From Sodiomyces alkalinus F11 (lineage: Eukaryota; Ascomycota; Sordariomycetes; Glomerellales; Plectosphaerellaceae), in NCBI RefSeq assembly GCF_003711515.1, contig NW_021167087.1, forward strand, positions 1,147,246 to 1,211,245: DNA of 64,000 nucleotides, read 5' to 3'. Each line of letters opens with the position of its first letter. Position 1 is the stretch's first letter. This document shows positions 47,536 through 58,073 of the stretch, piece after piece. Below the pieces are notes generated by a model. The model was not told where the DNA came from. It did no database searches and was given only the letters and a program-made list of their open reading frames with translations. A program made the position numbers and the translations under genes.

Positions 47536-49568
47536 ATGTCAACCTTTGATGGCATCGTTGCCGAGTTCCCTGACATAAGAGGCACGTACGCGTATGCCCT
47601 CCCTCACCTTCTCATCCCCGCTTCTCTGAGTTTGGAAGAACCTCCTCTAAATTCCATGCCCTGGTAGTTGATTTCTTCCGCCCATCTCCTCACCGTCAGG
47701 CTCCGTTGGCCTGCTTCCTAAGCCATGTCCACAGCGATCATCTGGCAGGCCTCGAGAGCCTCAGGTCGCCTTTCGTCTACTGCTCGGCAGCCACCCGTCA
47801 GATCCTCTTACGTCTGGAACGTTACCCCTGTCGCATCAACTTCGCCAAAGGCATCCTAGAGGCCCGCGTCCAGACTTTCAAGAAGCTTCGTTTTCTCTTG
47901 AAACCTATTCCCCTCGACACGCCTACCTGCCTCGAGCTGGCTCCTGGTCGACATATCCGGGTCACCCTCTTCGATGCGAACCATTGTCCCGGTGCCGTCA
48001 TGTTCCTATTGGAAGGAGATGGCAAGGCCGTCTTGTACACTGGCGACGTCCGGTGTGAGCCCTGGTTTGTGAACTCGGTAGCCCGAAATCCCTCTCTCGT
48101 CGAATACTCCTCGCACATCAAGACTTTGGACAAGATCTACCTGGACACTTCCATACTCGACGATATCCCCCTCCAGACGAAAGCCGACGGTATCGCCGAA
48201 CTTGTCCGTAAAATCGTCGTCTACCCTCCTGGGACCATTTTCCACGTCCAGGCCTGGACGTACGGTTACGAAGAAGTGTGGATCGCGCTCTCCAAAGCAC
48301 TCAACTCGAGAATCCATGTGGATGACTACAAGATGAACATTTTCCAGTCCCTCAAATCCAAACCATCTCCCGCCGATCGATTTTCCAGCCCGCCGGTCCA
48401 CTTCTGTCCCGAGGCACCGGCCCTGACCGGCTTTGTTTGTGGGAACACCGAGCATCCCGGGTGCCTGACGAGCGACGAGAATGTCCATCTACACAGCTGC
48501 GAGAGAGGCAACTTTTGCTCGGTTGTGGAGAAGGGTCCCGTGGTGTGGATACAGCCAATCGTTGCCCATCTCCCCGATGGCGTCGATCGCCTCGAGGTCG
48601 GCATCGGTGGCGGCGGAGAAGACTTGGAGCGGGAGGTCGAGATCGATGTCCTATCCAAAGAGGATCTCAGCCGGCTTCTTCGGCTAGTGACAGACGACAA
48701 TGACATTCCCGCCGATGTTCGAGCCAGTGTAAGCGACTACCTGGTACGGACCACACTCCATGGCCGCAGCTTATCTCTGGATCTTTTCATGTCATCCCTG
48801 GAGGACAAAAACGAGGCCAGTCTCCGAAGCGCGCTTGCTTCCCTTACGAAGAAATCACAACTTGGCCGGGGAGAAAAGATCGTTGCTACCAATGTCGATC
48901 ATGCAGATCATGTAGATGGCGTGTTACCAGACACAGTCACCTTCCCATACTCCAGGCATTCGTCCTACGAAGAGCTGTGTCATCTGGTCCAGACTTTCAT
49001 GCCACGGGACGTCTGGCCGTGCACCGTCGACCCCATCGAGTGGCACAAGAATAATATCACCATCAAGTCCTTGTTCGGTCGCCACTGCTCGGGAGACACC
49101 TTCGCGCACGACCTCCACATGGAAGACTGGGCCAGCAGAAATGCCACAGACCTGCTAACGCAGTCCCACAGTGAGCTGGAAACCCAGGGGTCGTCGGCTT
49201 CCGCTCTGGACAGAGTCGCTCCAGAATGCAGCACATCGTCTCCGCCCAAACAGCCGAGTCGGGAGACTTCGTCAGCCAGTCGAACGGGAAAGCGGACATT
49301 TATAGCCTTCCATGACGACAGCAGAGACGGAAAGGACAAGGACCCCTTGGATTCTCAAGTTTCCACCGAATCTCACTCGTCTGAGGGAGCATCCCTTTTT
49401 CGAGCAGACGCGTACAACACCATGATGCGGAATCTTGCTGGTGGCGATTGGACACCTATCGAACTCATGTCCACCTCAAATCACCACACCGATGTTGAGA
49501 AGAATCCTGCTCATTTGCCAGGGGGTGGAAAGGATGGAGATGTCAGGAACGGCAGGCCCATGCAATAA
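47536..49568 (+). CDS. SNM1/Artemis-like metallo-beta-lactamase DNA repair nuclease
   Basis: Two exons, 47536-47581 and 47668-49568, 648 residues. Exon 1 (MSTFDGIVAEFPDIR) joins VDFFRPSPHRQAPLACF only if the intron begins with GC (AG|GCACGT) and ends TAG; the nearby GT donor would create a stop. The metal-binding motif HVHSDHLAGL lies at 35-44, DANHCPGAVMFLLEG near 110, and the third ligand in VLYTGDVR (Asp142). The beta-CASP/DRMBL part ends with PYSRHSSYEELCHLV and PRDVWPCTVDP, as in Artemis/SNM1 proteins, which are 5' exonucleases or structure-specific nucleases in crosslink and end-joining repair. The C-terminal 170 residues are Ser-rich and disordered. Whether it is the Pso2 or the Artemis orthologue was not resolved; the short N-terminus favours Artemis. 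Confidence 0.85.
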
Positions 49569-52500
49569 CAGCGGCCAAGGTTCTATGTGAGAAAAGAAAT
49601 GAAGAAGAAAAAGAAGAAAAAAAGAAGGAAAGAAACTTATCGTTCCATGTGAAGCGAGATCACTGACACACATACTCGCGTCGAAACAGGTCATTTGAAC
49701 CCAGGGCTCGAGCTGCATGCACACTGCACGATACCCAATCCACATCGGCACCCTTTCTAGGTGTGCCCAGTGGGATCACTCCATGCAACATGGCCCCTAA
49801 CCAATACCTAGGTACCCACGCTTCCCTCCCGAACTCGTGGTCCAATAAGACCTTTGTCGTTCTCGTGCCAGGCCAATGCATTCTCGAGAGTGAATTATGA
49901 CAGGTTAGTACGAAATCGGGCCCTTTGAGGCAGTTGATGCTGGTTCTCCTGGGACGTTACGAGCCTGGAAACGCAGTTGAACATGTGCGAAGCAGCATAA
50001 ACCGGGTTTGAAAGAACCACTCCGACCTGTCTTTTGTGTCAGAATGTCTCGTCATGCCGCGGTAGACAGTATTTACGACCATGCAGCGCCTATACCCCTT
50101 GGGCCATCATTTGTCGGCTGTCAAACTTCGAGAAAGTGACTTTGGCTGAGCCGTGAGCCTTCTCGTGGGTGGATGGACACGCTCAACGTGAGACTTGGGC
50201 CCAAGGCTGCCAGTTGGCGCCTCAACTTCTCAAGAGAAGCTTCTATTTTTGTCTCTCGGTCAAGTCTGAGATAGACGTCGTGCTTTTCACCCTATCTTCC
50301 CGGCAGTGGGAAAATGATTCCTAAGCAACATGGTCCTGCCGACCCAAGAAGGTTAGGAGACCTCAGGCCGCCTCGGCCTCGTCTCCTCCGCGCTGGGAGA
50401 AGCTGGATATGTGATATACATAACTACTCACCACAGGGCTAGAGAGGACCGAACCAATCGACGACTGCGCCTACAATAGCCGGTAACCGGGATTCCCTCC
50501 ACAGAGGTCTGCGGTCTGCACTGACAGGGGCAATGGCCCGCTCCTCTTCTTCCCCAATACATATGGTTTTCTGTTGACCAACCTTTTTCTCCGTTTCCTT
50601 TATTAGCTGGCGACTCCAGAGCGGTGTCGAACAACACTCGGCAGCCCATCATCAACCAACGGATGAGCAGACAGCCGATAATAAATGTGAATAAATGAGA
50701 AACCCGCTCTCGCGTGTTACTGTCACCTCCATATACATTGCAAAAGACTGGCTGGCACATGCGGAAGTATGTGAGGTCTTCCCCGCTACGTGTGTTGGGT
50801 GGTCGTCACGTTCTGCCGACATCCGTGGAGGTGTGCTGCGCTGCTTGTTGGCGGGGTTTTCCCACGCCGTAACCGGGGAACTGGCGGTGGGAGGGAGCTC
50901 AGGATGCCATACCTAGCGTTCGTTTGCGTCTGAAGGATACCACAGTCGAGTTGTCGACGTACGAAAGAAACCCAGGGTCCACTGACAAGTCCCAGGGCTT
51001 CGCGAGTACCATGTCAGATGGGCAGATGATTTAACTCGCTCGACCTCGCCCTCTGCTCTGCTCCAGGGGGTCCAAACTGGGACACGGCTGCATGGGGTCC
51101 GCAAAATCCACCTTCCCCAGCTACAAAGCGAAGTCACACGCAGTGGACTGGTTCGGAAATAGTCAAGGGGACGGGACAGAGGAGTCCTTTTCCCTCACCT
51201 GTCCTTCCTTCCTCATCTGGTAAAGACTGGCGAGAAGTCTCGCGATTTCCTCGCCCCAGGCGTTCACGTTCAGGGGGCGATGTGATCTTGCCATCTTGGA
51301 AGTTGGAGGCGTTCTTCTTGGGGATCTCATGCTCCCTCGGAAGGTTACCTGGACTATGGGGTGTCTGGTCTTTACTTTCCGGGAGCAGTGAGGCTCACCC
51401 GTCGATCTAAGATCCAGACCTACTGGCGGCTGGCGTTGACGGCGTTGACGGTCTCCTGGCAGTGCGGTGCGGTGGTAGGAGACACGTGTGGCCCGTGGGG
51501 AAGCCCCGGTCTGTGACGCCATGCTGTTGGACTTGCAATGGGGAGTGTCAGGACTTTTAACAGTCTGTCGTTGGCTGTGTTGTTTTGTCCTGTTCACTAC
51601 GACGTGAGTACGTTGTACGGTATGTGTACGAAGTACGTACCTGCCATGCGGACGAAACAATCAACGGGACGGGGACCTATGGTCCCATTAGGGACACCCC
51701 ACAGTAGAGGGGGTCGGCCGGTCGAACCTCGGATGGAACGCGGGTTTCCTTTCCGAATGGGAGGAGCGAGAGGTCGCCGATGTGGCTCTGGGCCTCCTGG
51801 CTGACTCGAGTAGGAATCGGGTTTCGAGAGTTGAGAGTGGACAAAGCCGAGCTGGTACACACATATACAACGTAGGTAGGTCGTGCGGATCAGTCGGGGA
51901 AACTCCTACTTACGGACCAACCACGCATAATTCGAGGTGAGACGGGCTGAAGAGGAAGCACGACAAATAGGGACTCATCGTCTCCCAACAAGGCAAACGA
52001 TCATTAGGACGGGCACTGGAGGAGCTGGAACGGAAGGGCGAAATTTGGGGGCTATTATTAATTTCTCACCAGTTGATCCGCATGAAGGGGCCGGTCAAGG
52101 GGACCGCGATATTCTCGATATTTTCACCCTGGTCTGTCTGGCCCGACGGTTCATCCGAATTTTCGGACAAAGGGAGGCGTCCGACAAGGAGAAGAGGAGA
52201 CGAGACGAAGGTAAAGGTGAAAATGCCGTTCTGTTTCAGTTCCCATCTAACGGACCTTTACGAGGAAATCTCCGAAGCTACAGGACCCCCACTGCGAGCA
52301 GTCTAGTTTTGGGAAACCATTTGGCATGCTTTATGCGATTCATACATGTACAAAGTACAAAGCACGCATCTCCATACTCTCATTATTAATTATAAGGGTT
52401 TTGGCCGAGATCCCCGCCAATGGTGTCAATCCCCATGGGCCATTTGCCCCATAGGCGCCTCGCTTAGGGGAGTGAAAATCGCCGAGAGGAAACCCCCAAA

Positions 52501-54788
52501 ACGAAGCGACGCGTTTGGCAGGGGGGGGTGTGGGGGACGTTCCACGACGGTAATTGACAATGATTGGCCCCGGAGCGATAGGCCGAGAGGGGCGGGCCCC
52601 AGCCAGTGACCTGGGGCTCGGCTCAGCTGGAGAACCGTGCGACCACTCGGAGCATGGGAAATGGTGGGGAGGGGGTTCCAGGGTTTATCCGGGGACGGGC
52701 CCGCGGGCCGGCGGGAGGTGTGGCGGTTGGACGAAAACGGTATAGTATGACCCAATCGTTGTGAGAGATGTCCACCCCCCCACTAACGGATCAACGCCCC
52801 TGTAGCGCCGCAGGGGAACTCCGTACAACGTAGGTACCTAGGTACTTGGTAGGTACCCTACCGTGTAGAAAGTTCCCCGTACTATCGTGCTGGGCAGGGA
52901 AGCGACACCCCGGGGAGTGAAAGCCGACCAGGTGGGTGGACCGGATCGCCAAGGCATTGATTTGCTCTCACAGTCTCACTCCACACAACGGAAAGGAGAT
53001 GCTAGCTAGCCGGTGCTCTCGAAGGGGAGACCGGGAAAGAATGGGCAGCGTACAACGTACAATGTATGTACGGGTGTATGTTGTACATACGTCTGCCGTT
53101 TGCCTGCGGGCCGCGAGGTGGTATCAGGGTACGTTGTATCAGGGCGTTTAATCTATTCGGCATCTGGGTGGGATGTACCCGCAAGTACGTTGTAGGTTTG
53201 TAGGTACGATGATGGGGGATCGAAAAGGCGGAGGGAAAAAGTTAAGAAGAAGATAATTGTGGGAACCGGGGGTTTGTCCCGGGGGTTTGTGGCATGACGG
53301 CAGCGAATGCAACCGCCTACGATGATAAAGCCTTCGGGAGGCCCCGGGCATACACTCGGAGGCCGTTTCTAAAAGGTCTTTTGAAAGGTCTTCCCATCAG
53401 GTTTGGTCAGCAGGGACACCTAGGAGCTGCTTTTGTCTTCCTTTTTTTCTTGTTCTTTTTCTTTTCATAACGGATTCCTCGAAAGGGGGAGCTCGACATG
53501 ACTTGACCGAACCTAGGTCCCGTTGAAAAGAGGAGGACACTAGCCCAGGCCAAAGCTGAATCTCATACACCGAAGCTCACCATCGGATCGAGAGGAGTAC
53601 GACGACAACGAAGACGAACAACGACGACGACGACGACGACGAGAAAAAAGGTTGATAACCAATCAGCAAAGACGCATTGCATGCGAGGATTGTTGCATCG
53701 GGCTACACGACAGCAGCACATTCTATTCTCCGAAGCCCCCGCCCGCCGCCTGTCCTCTGGGTACCGCTTCGGGAAGGGTCACGAGGTGTCGCATTCTCAG
53801 CTCAACTGTCCTCCCCCCACTGGCCAACTGGACGGTTACTTGTTCTGAGGGGAGAGAGAACTTGGCTTCACTGAGAAGAGAAGGGGAAAGAGAAAGACGG
53901 AACGAGACAGACGAGAGTGACACTCACACGGCAACTTGCTGGGCAGAGATCTTCGACCATAGCTCCTCTCACGCCTACGACCTTGACACCTGTCACCAGA
54001 CATTACTCTCTTCTTTTTTCTTGGTTTTTTTTTTCTTGTTTTTTTTTTCTTGTCCCCTTATTCCACTATCGGTCAACCATCGACGTGTTTTTCCTCTGCG
54101 GCTCTTTTCCGTCTTGGAATCACGGAAGACCCCGAGCAACAAACGCCACACATCAGAGGGACTCTCGCCCTAACCGACCCCACTGATTCAAAAGACATTT
54201 TGGTGCGTTCCAGTGGGCTGTTCCCCCCTGTATTTTTGGCGCTACACACAAGGGCCATTGAGTGAGAGCTTGGTGGCAAACCAGTTGAGAGGACCGACCA
54301 AACACGACACCAGACGCGAGCAGGGTTCATCGCACCAGCTGCAAGCCATAGCTCCTCGATCCCAAGCAGGAGGGTCCCAAGTCAGCGAGACGACAGCAGT
54401 AGCTAGCGTCTTGTCCGGAGAATTTCTTTCTTTTTTTTTTTTTTTTTTTTTTCTCTTCGTCTCGTTCCCCCCTCGTCTTTCCGCCCTCCTCTCCTGACAG
54501 GACGACCGTTTGTGCACGGCGCATGGAGCGTGAATTGGTCACATCGGGGCCCGTTCTCAGTACCAGGCGAAGAAAGGGAGGGAAAACGAGGACGAGGAAA
54601 AGGAAAAGAAGTCCAAACGGGAAAAGACGAAACGAGCTGTGGACCAGCTTGTGAAAAGAACATTGAAAAATTGAGACAAAAAGAAAGGAAAAAAGAAACC
54701 GAAAGGGAACACGAACACGAAGATTCGAGACCGAGTCCGACACCCGAGCACATCCCCCCCCGAGACAGACCCTACAAAAACTGGTCGG
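49569..54788. other. 5.2-kb gene-poor region
   Basis: No ORF here has a recognisable domain. The part from 51.6 to 53.2 kb repeats GTAC-rich motifs (gtacgttgta and its complement) and the palindrome TACCTAGGTA (52835). From 53.58 kb the DNA becomes CT- and A-rich, with GAC repeats (53619-53643) and T runs (54020-54050, 54430-54450), as in long 5' leaders of fungal mRNAs, and may be leader of the DUF1479 gene. A non-coding RNA cannot be excluded. Confidence 0.6.
53619..53643. repeat. ACG/GAC trinucleotide tract
   Basis: Eight consecutive GAC-type triplets in untranslated DNA upstream of the DUF1479 gene. Confidence 0.8.
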
Positions 54789-57683
54789 ATGGTTTTCGCC
54801 CGTTGGGGCTCAGGCCCGAGTCGGACGCGCCCCGCGACAGGGGATGTCCCAGTGGTGGAAGAGGAGGAAGGGCAGGGACGGGGGTATGACCACGGGCACG
54901 AGCATGAGCATGCGCATGACAATGACAATGAGCATGACCAGAGCCACGGAGGTGCAGCAAATCCAGTAGGTGCAAGTGCAGATGCAGGCCCAGGTCATGG
55001 AGGTGGAGGTGGGAGCGCCAGTGGCAGCGCCAGTGGGAGTGGTGGTGCCAGGGTCCTGGTCCTGGGGGGAAATGGGGGTGGGGGCAGCAGAAGCGGAGGG
55101 AGAGGCGGAGGCGGAGGAACTGGAGCCATTACCAAAGGGGCCAAGGCGAAATTGGCGGCGACTCTGGGGAAAAGGATCGGAAAGACGAGCCGCAGAACCA
55201 GGAGACTGGCAAATAATAAGACGACAACGACGCCGCCATCTGGGGACCCCGGTGTTGGTGCTGGTGTGAACGGCGCTGACATTGCCACTGGCTCGGGCTC
55301 CGGCTCTGTCTCTGCTTCTGGCGTTTTTGGGGCGACCAGGCCTCCATTACACCATTTGCCGTCTTCCTCCTCTGCGTCTGCTGCGACGACTGCATCTGCC
55401 ACTTCGTCCTCCTCTTCCGCCGCAGACGTTGGCATCACCACCGGCGCCGCCGCTTCGCCCACATCTCCTTTACCACCGTCATTCTCGCCCCTCTCTCCCG
55501 TTCTGCCTCTCAGCAGCAGCACGCGAGCCACGCGATCTTCCACCCGGAGGACACGATCTTCGACTTCCACCTCGACTTCGTCCACGGCGGCGGCAGCAAC
55601 AGCAACAGCAGCAAACCCGACCGCGGCACAGCCGCCGCCCCCGGCCCCTCAGGTCTCCGCTGCCGCGGTGCACCGCAAGGCTTTCAAAAACATGGAACCG
55701 CCCGTCGTGTCGTTTTACGGCACCGAGCCCATCGCCCTGCCCCCGCGCTTCGCCAGCGTCAAGAAGCGATTGATCGCCGGCCACGAGGATGCCGTCGAGG
55801 CGTCGTGGCACCGCCTGTTGGCCGCCCTCAGGGAAGAGATCGCCGACATCCAGAAGCGCGGTTCCGACCTCATCCCCACCATCAATTACGCCGACATCAA
55901 CGATCCCGTGCGCGTCGACGCCTTCGCCCACCGCCTCCGACGTTATGGCGTGGCCGTGATCCGCGGCGTCGTGCCGGCCAACGAGGCCGAGACGTGGGTG
56001 CGCGAGACGCACGACTACCTGGACAAGAACCGCGACTTCAAACCCCCCGCGCTGCACGACCCGACCTGCATCGACCTCTTCTGGACCCCCGTCCAGGTGC
56101 GGGCGCGCGCCCACCCCAACGTGCTGCGGGCGCAAAAATTCGCCATGTCCTTCTGGGAGTCGACCGACGACCTGCACATCGCGCGCCGCCCCATCAGCTA
56201 CGCCGACCGCCTGCGCATCCACAACGACCGGCTCGGCGCCGTCGGCCAGCAGAACGGCAACTCGGCCGCCGACTCGCTCAGCGCCAGCGCCTCGTCGACC
56301 GTCATCGCGCAGATCGACTCGGGCAGCCTCGAGCGCTGGGAACCCGACGGCTACGGCCGCGGCGGCGGCACCTACGAGCCCATCTTCCGCGGCGACTGGG
56401 AGTCGTACGACCCGTGGGACCCGTCCGGCCGCGTCAGCGCCACCACCGACCTCTACAACGGCGCCGGCGCCTGCAGCATCTTCCGCATGTTCCAGGGCAT
56501 CCTGGCCCTGACCAGCGTCGAGCAGGGCATGGTGCGCGTGCTGCCGTCGCCCAAGCTGGTGGCCGCCTACTTCCTCCTCCGGCCCTTCTTCTCGCCCAGG
56601 CGCGGCCCGCCCGAGCAGCCCGACGGCGGCAAGGCCGACCAGTGGGAGGCCTACCTCGACGCCTCCAACTGGGCCCTCGACCGCGAGCCCACCACCGTCA
56701 TCCACGGCGCCGTGCCGGGCCACGCCCAGCGCATCACCGAGCGTTGGCACCCGCACCTGCACATGCGCCGCAGCCTCGTGTCGCTGCCGAGCCTGCAGGC
56801 CGGCGACTACGTCATCTGGCACTGCGACGAGGCCTACTCCATCATCAGCGGCGGCACCCGCCTGGGCGTGCCGCCGTCGATGCAGACCGGGTCGTCCAAC
56901 GAGCTCTCCCTGCTGACCTACCTCCCCGTGTCGCCCCTGACGCAGACGAACGCGCTGTTCCTCGCCCGCCAGCGCAAGGCCTTCCAGACCGGCCAGCCGG
57001 GTCCCGATTTCGACACCCTCGCCGGCCTGGGGCACGAGGCGTCGCACATGGACCGGCCGGACGCGAAGACGATCGAGGCGTATGGTGGTGTCGACGGCCT
57101 GCGGGCTATGGGGTTGGCGCCTTGGGACGTCGACCCGGCTGATCCGGCGCCGCCGCCGCAAAGTGCCAGCAGCAACAATAACAACAACAACAACAACGAC
57201 AACAACCCGGATGCGATGGACGTCGACTCGGACAGTGCCAATGTCAAGACGGCCCGGACTTCCAGGAGCAGTAGCAACAGCAACGCCGCGTTCGAGAGCG
57301 GGTCGGTTTCGCCGGGCCAGGCCGACTCGGAGACGGAGCTTCTGCGCCTGGCGAACATCATCCTGTTTCCGAGCCGGTATGACTTTTACATTCCCAACGG
57401 GGGTCGCGGGTTGAGCGGGAGCGGAGATCGCACCCCGCGCGCTGGGCTTGGGACCATGAACGCGGTGAATGGGAATGGCAGTGGCCACAGTACCGTCAAC
57501 GGAATCGGTCACGGAATCGGTCACGGCAACGGCAACGGAAACGGCAACGACAGTGAAAACGGCCTGAAGAGCCCCCCCGCCACCACCACCGCCACCATCC
57601 CCGGCCCGTCCCACCCGATACCCAAAACGACGCTCGCGTCGGGCGTGCCGAGGGCGGCGGCCACGAACGGGGCAAAGACCTGA
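54789..57683 (+). CDS. DUF1479 protein with long low-complexity N-terminus
   Basis: Single open frame of 964 residues. From residue 302 (MEPPVVSFYGTEPIALPPRFASVKKRL) it matches the DUF1479/YbiU family: DLIPTINYADI, YGVAVIRGVVPANEAETWVRETHDYL, SWNWALDREPTTVIHGAVPG-like DASNWALDREPTTV, RWHPHLHMRRSLVSLPSLQAGDYVIWHCDEAYSI, and YDFYIPNGGRG near 862. The fold resembles Fe(II)/2-oxoglutarate oxygenases; the biochemical role is unknown. The first 300 residues are His/Asp, Gly, Ser and Thr repeats, and the stretch 740-960 contains Asn, Ser and Gly-Asn repeats. The true start could be the given ATG or a later one such as 55692. Directly after the TGA stop the same frame stays open for 130 codons. Confidence 0.75.
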   Translation: MVFARWGSGPSRTRPATGDVPVVEEEEGQGRGYDHGHEHEHAHDNDNEHDQSHGGAANPVGASADAGPGHGGGGGSASGSASGSGGARVLVLGGNGGGGSRSGGRGGGGGTGAITKGAKAKLAATLGKRIGKTSRRTRRLANNKTTTTPPSGDPGVGAGVNGADIATGSGSGSVSASGVFGATRPPLHHLPSSSSASAATTASATSSSSSAADVGITTGAAASPTSPLPPSFSPLSPVLPLSSSTRATRSSTRRTRSSTSTSTSSTAAAATATAANPTAAQPPPPAPQVSAAAVHRKAFKNMEPPVVSFYGTEPIALPPRFASVKKRLIAGHEDAVEASWHRLLAALREEIADIQKRGSDLIPTINYADINDPVRVDAFAHRLRRYGVAVIRGVVPANEAETWVRETHDYLDKNRDFKPPALHDPTCIDLFWTPVQVRARAHPNVLRAQKFAMSFWESTDDLHIARRPISYADRLRIHNDRLGAVGQQNGNSAADSLSASASSTVIAQIDSGSLERWEPDGYGRGGGTYEPIFRGDWESYDPWDPSGRVSATTDLYNGAGACSIFRMFQGILALTSVEQGMVRVLPSPKLVAAYFLLRPFFSPRRGPPEQPDGGKADQWEAYLDASNWALDREPTTVIHGAVPGHAQRITERWHPHLHMRRSLVSLPSLQAGDYVIWHCDEAYSIISGGTRLGVPPSMQTGSSNELSLLTYLPVSPLTQTNALFLARQRKAFQTGQPGPDFDTLAGLGHEASHMDRPDAKTIEAYGGVDGLRAMGLAPWDVDPADPAPPPQSASSNNNNNNNNDNNPDAMDVDSDSANVKTARTSRSSSNSNAAFESGSVSPGQADSETELLRLANIILFPSRYDFYIPNGGRGLSGSGDRTPRAGLGTMNAVNGNGSGHSTVNGIGHGIGHGNGNGNGNDSENGLKSPPATTTATIPGPSHPIPKTTLASGVPRAAATNGAKT

Positions 57684-58073
57684 CGGCGTTGGTTGAAGGG
57701 GCGATGGAGGCGCGGCCTCACCAGCCGGTTCCCGGACGGAAGCGCAGCGGACGAGCACGACGACCGTGACAACGACGACCTCGAGCTTGACGATGCACCT
57801 CCCGCCGCGGGGGAGCCGGCGGTGGAGAAGAAGGCCACGACTGTCTCTGCCAAGGGGGACGACGGAGATGCGACGCGGGGTGTTGTCCCTGCTTCTGACT
57901 TGACTACGACTGATACGACTACTACTGCCACCACAACGGCGACGACGACGACGAGGACGACGACACATGCACCTACTGAGGAGAAGGAGATTTTGGTGAC
58001 GACCAAGGGGAAGGAGACGGAGCCGATCGTGCCGGCCGTGACCGTCACCATTACGGAGAAGGAGGTTGCGTAA
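57684..58073 (+). other. in-frame ORF behind the DUF1479 stop codon
   Basis: After TGA (57681-57683) the same frame continues without a stop to TAA at 58073 and codes an acidic then Thr-rich chain (DEHDDRDNDDLELDD, TTTDTTTTATTTATTTT, ending TVTITEKEVA). It could be reached by readthrough (context TGA C), by a small intron that removes the stop (for example GTGCCG at about 57632 to GAAG at 57698, which keeps frame but uses a weak donor), or it may be 3' UTR that is open by chance. Confidence 0.35.

Noticed and set aside
55479..57968. 829-codon minus-strand ORF over the DUF1479 gene
   Set aside because: Shadow of a GC-rich coding frame; no domain, composition rich in Arg, Gly, Val and Ala.
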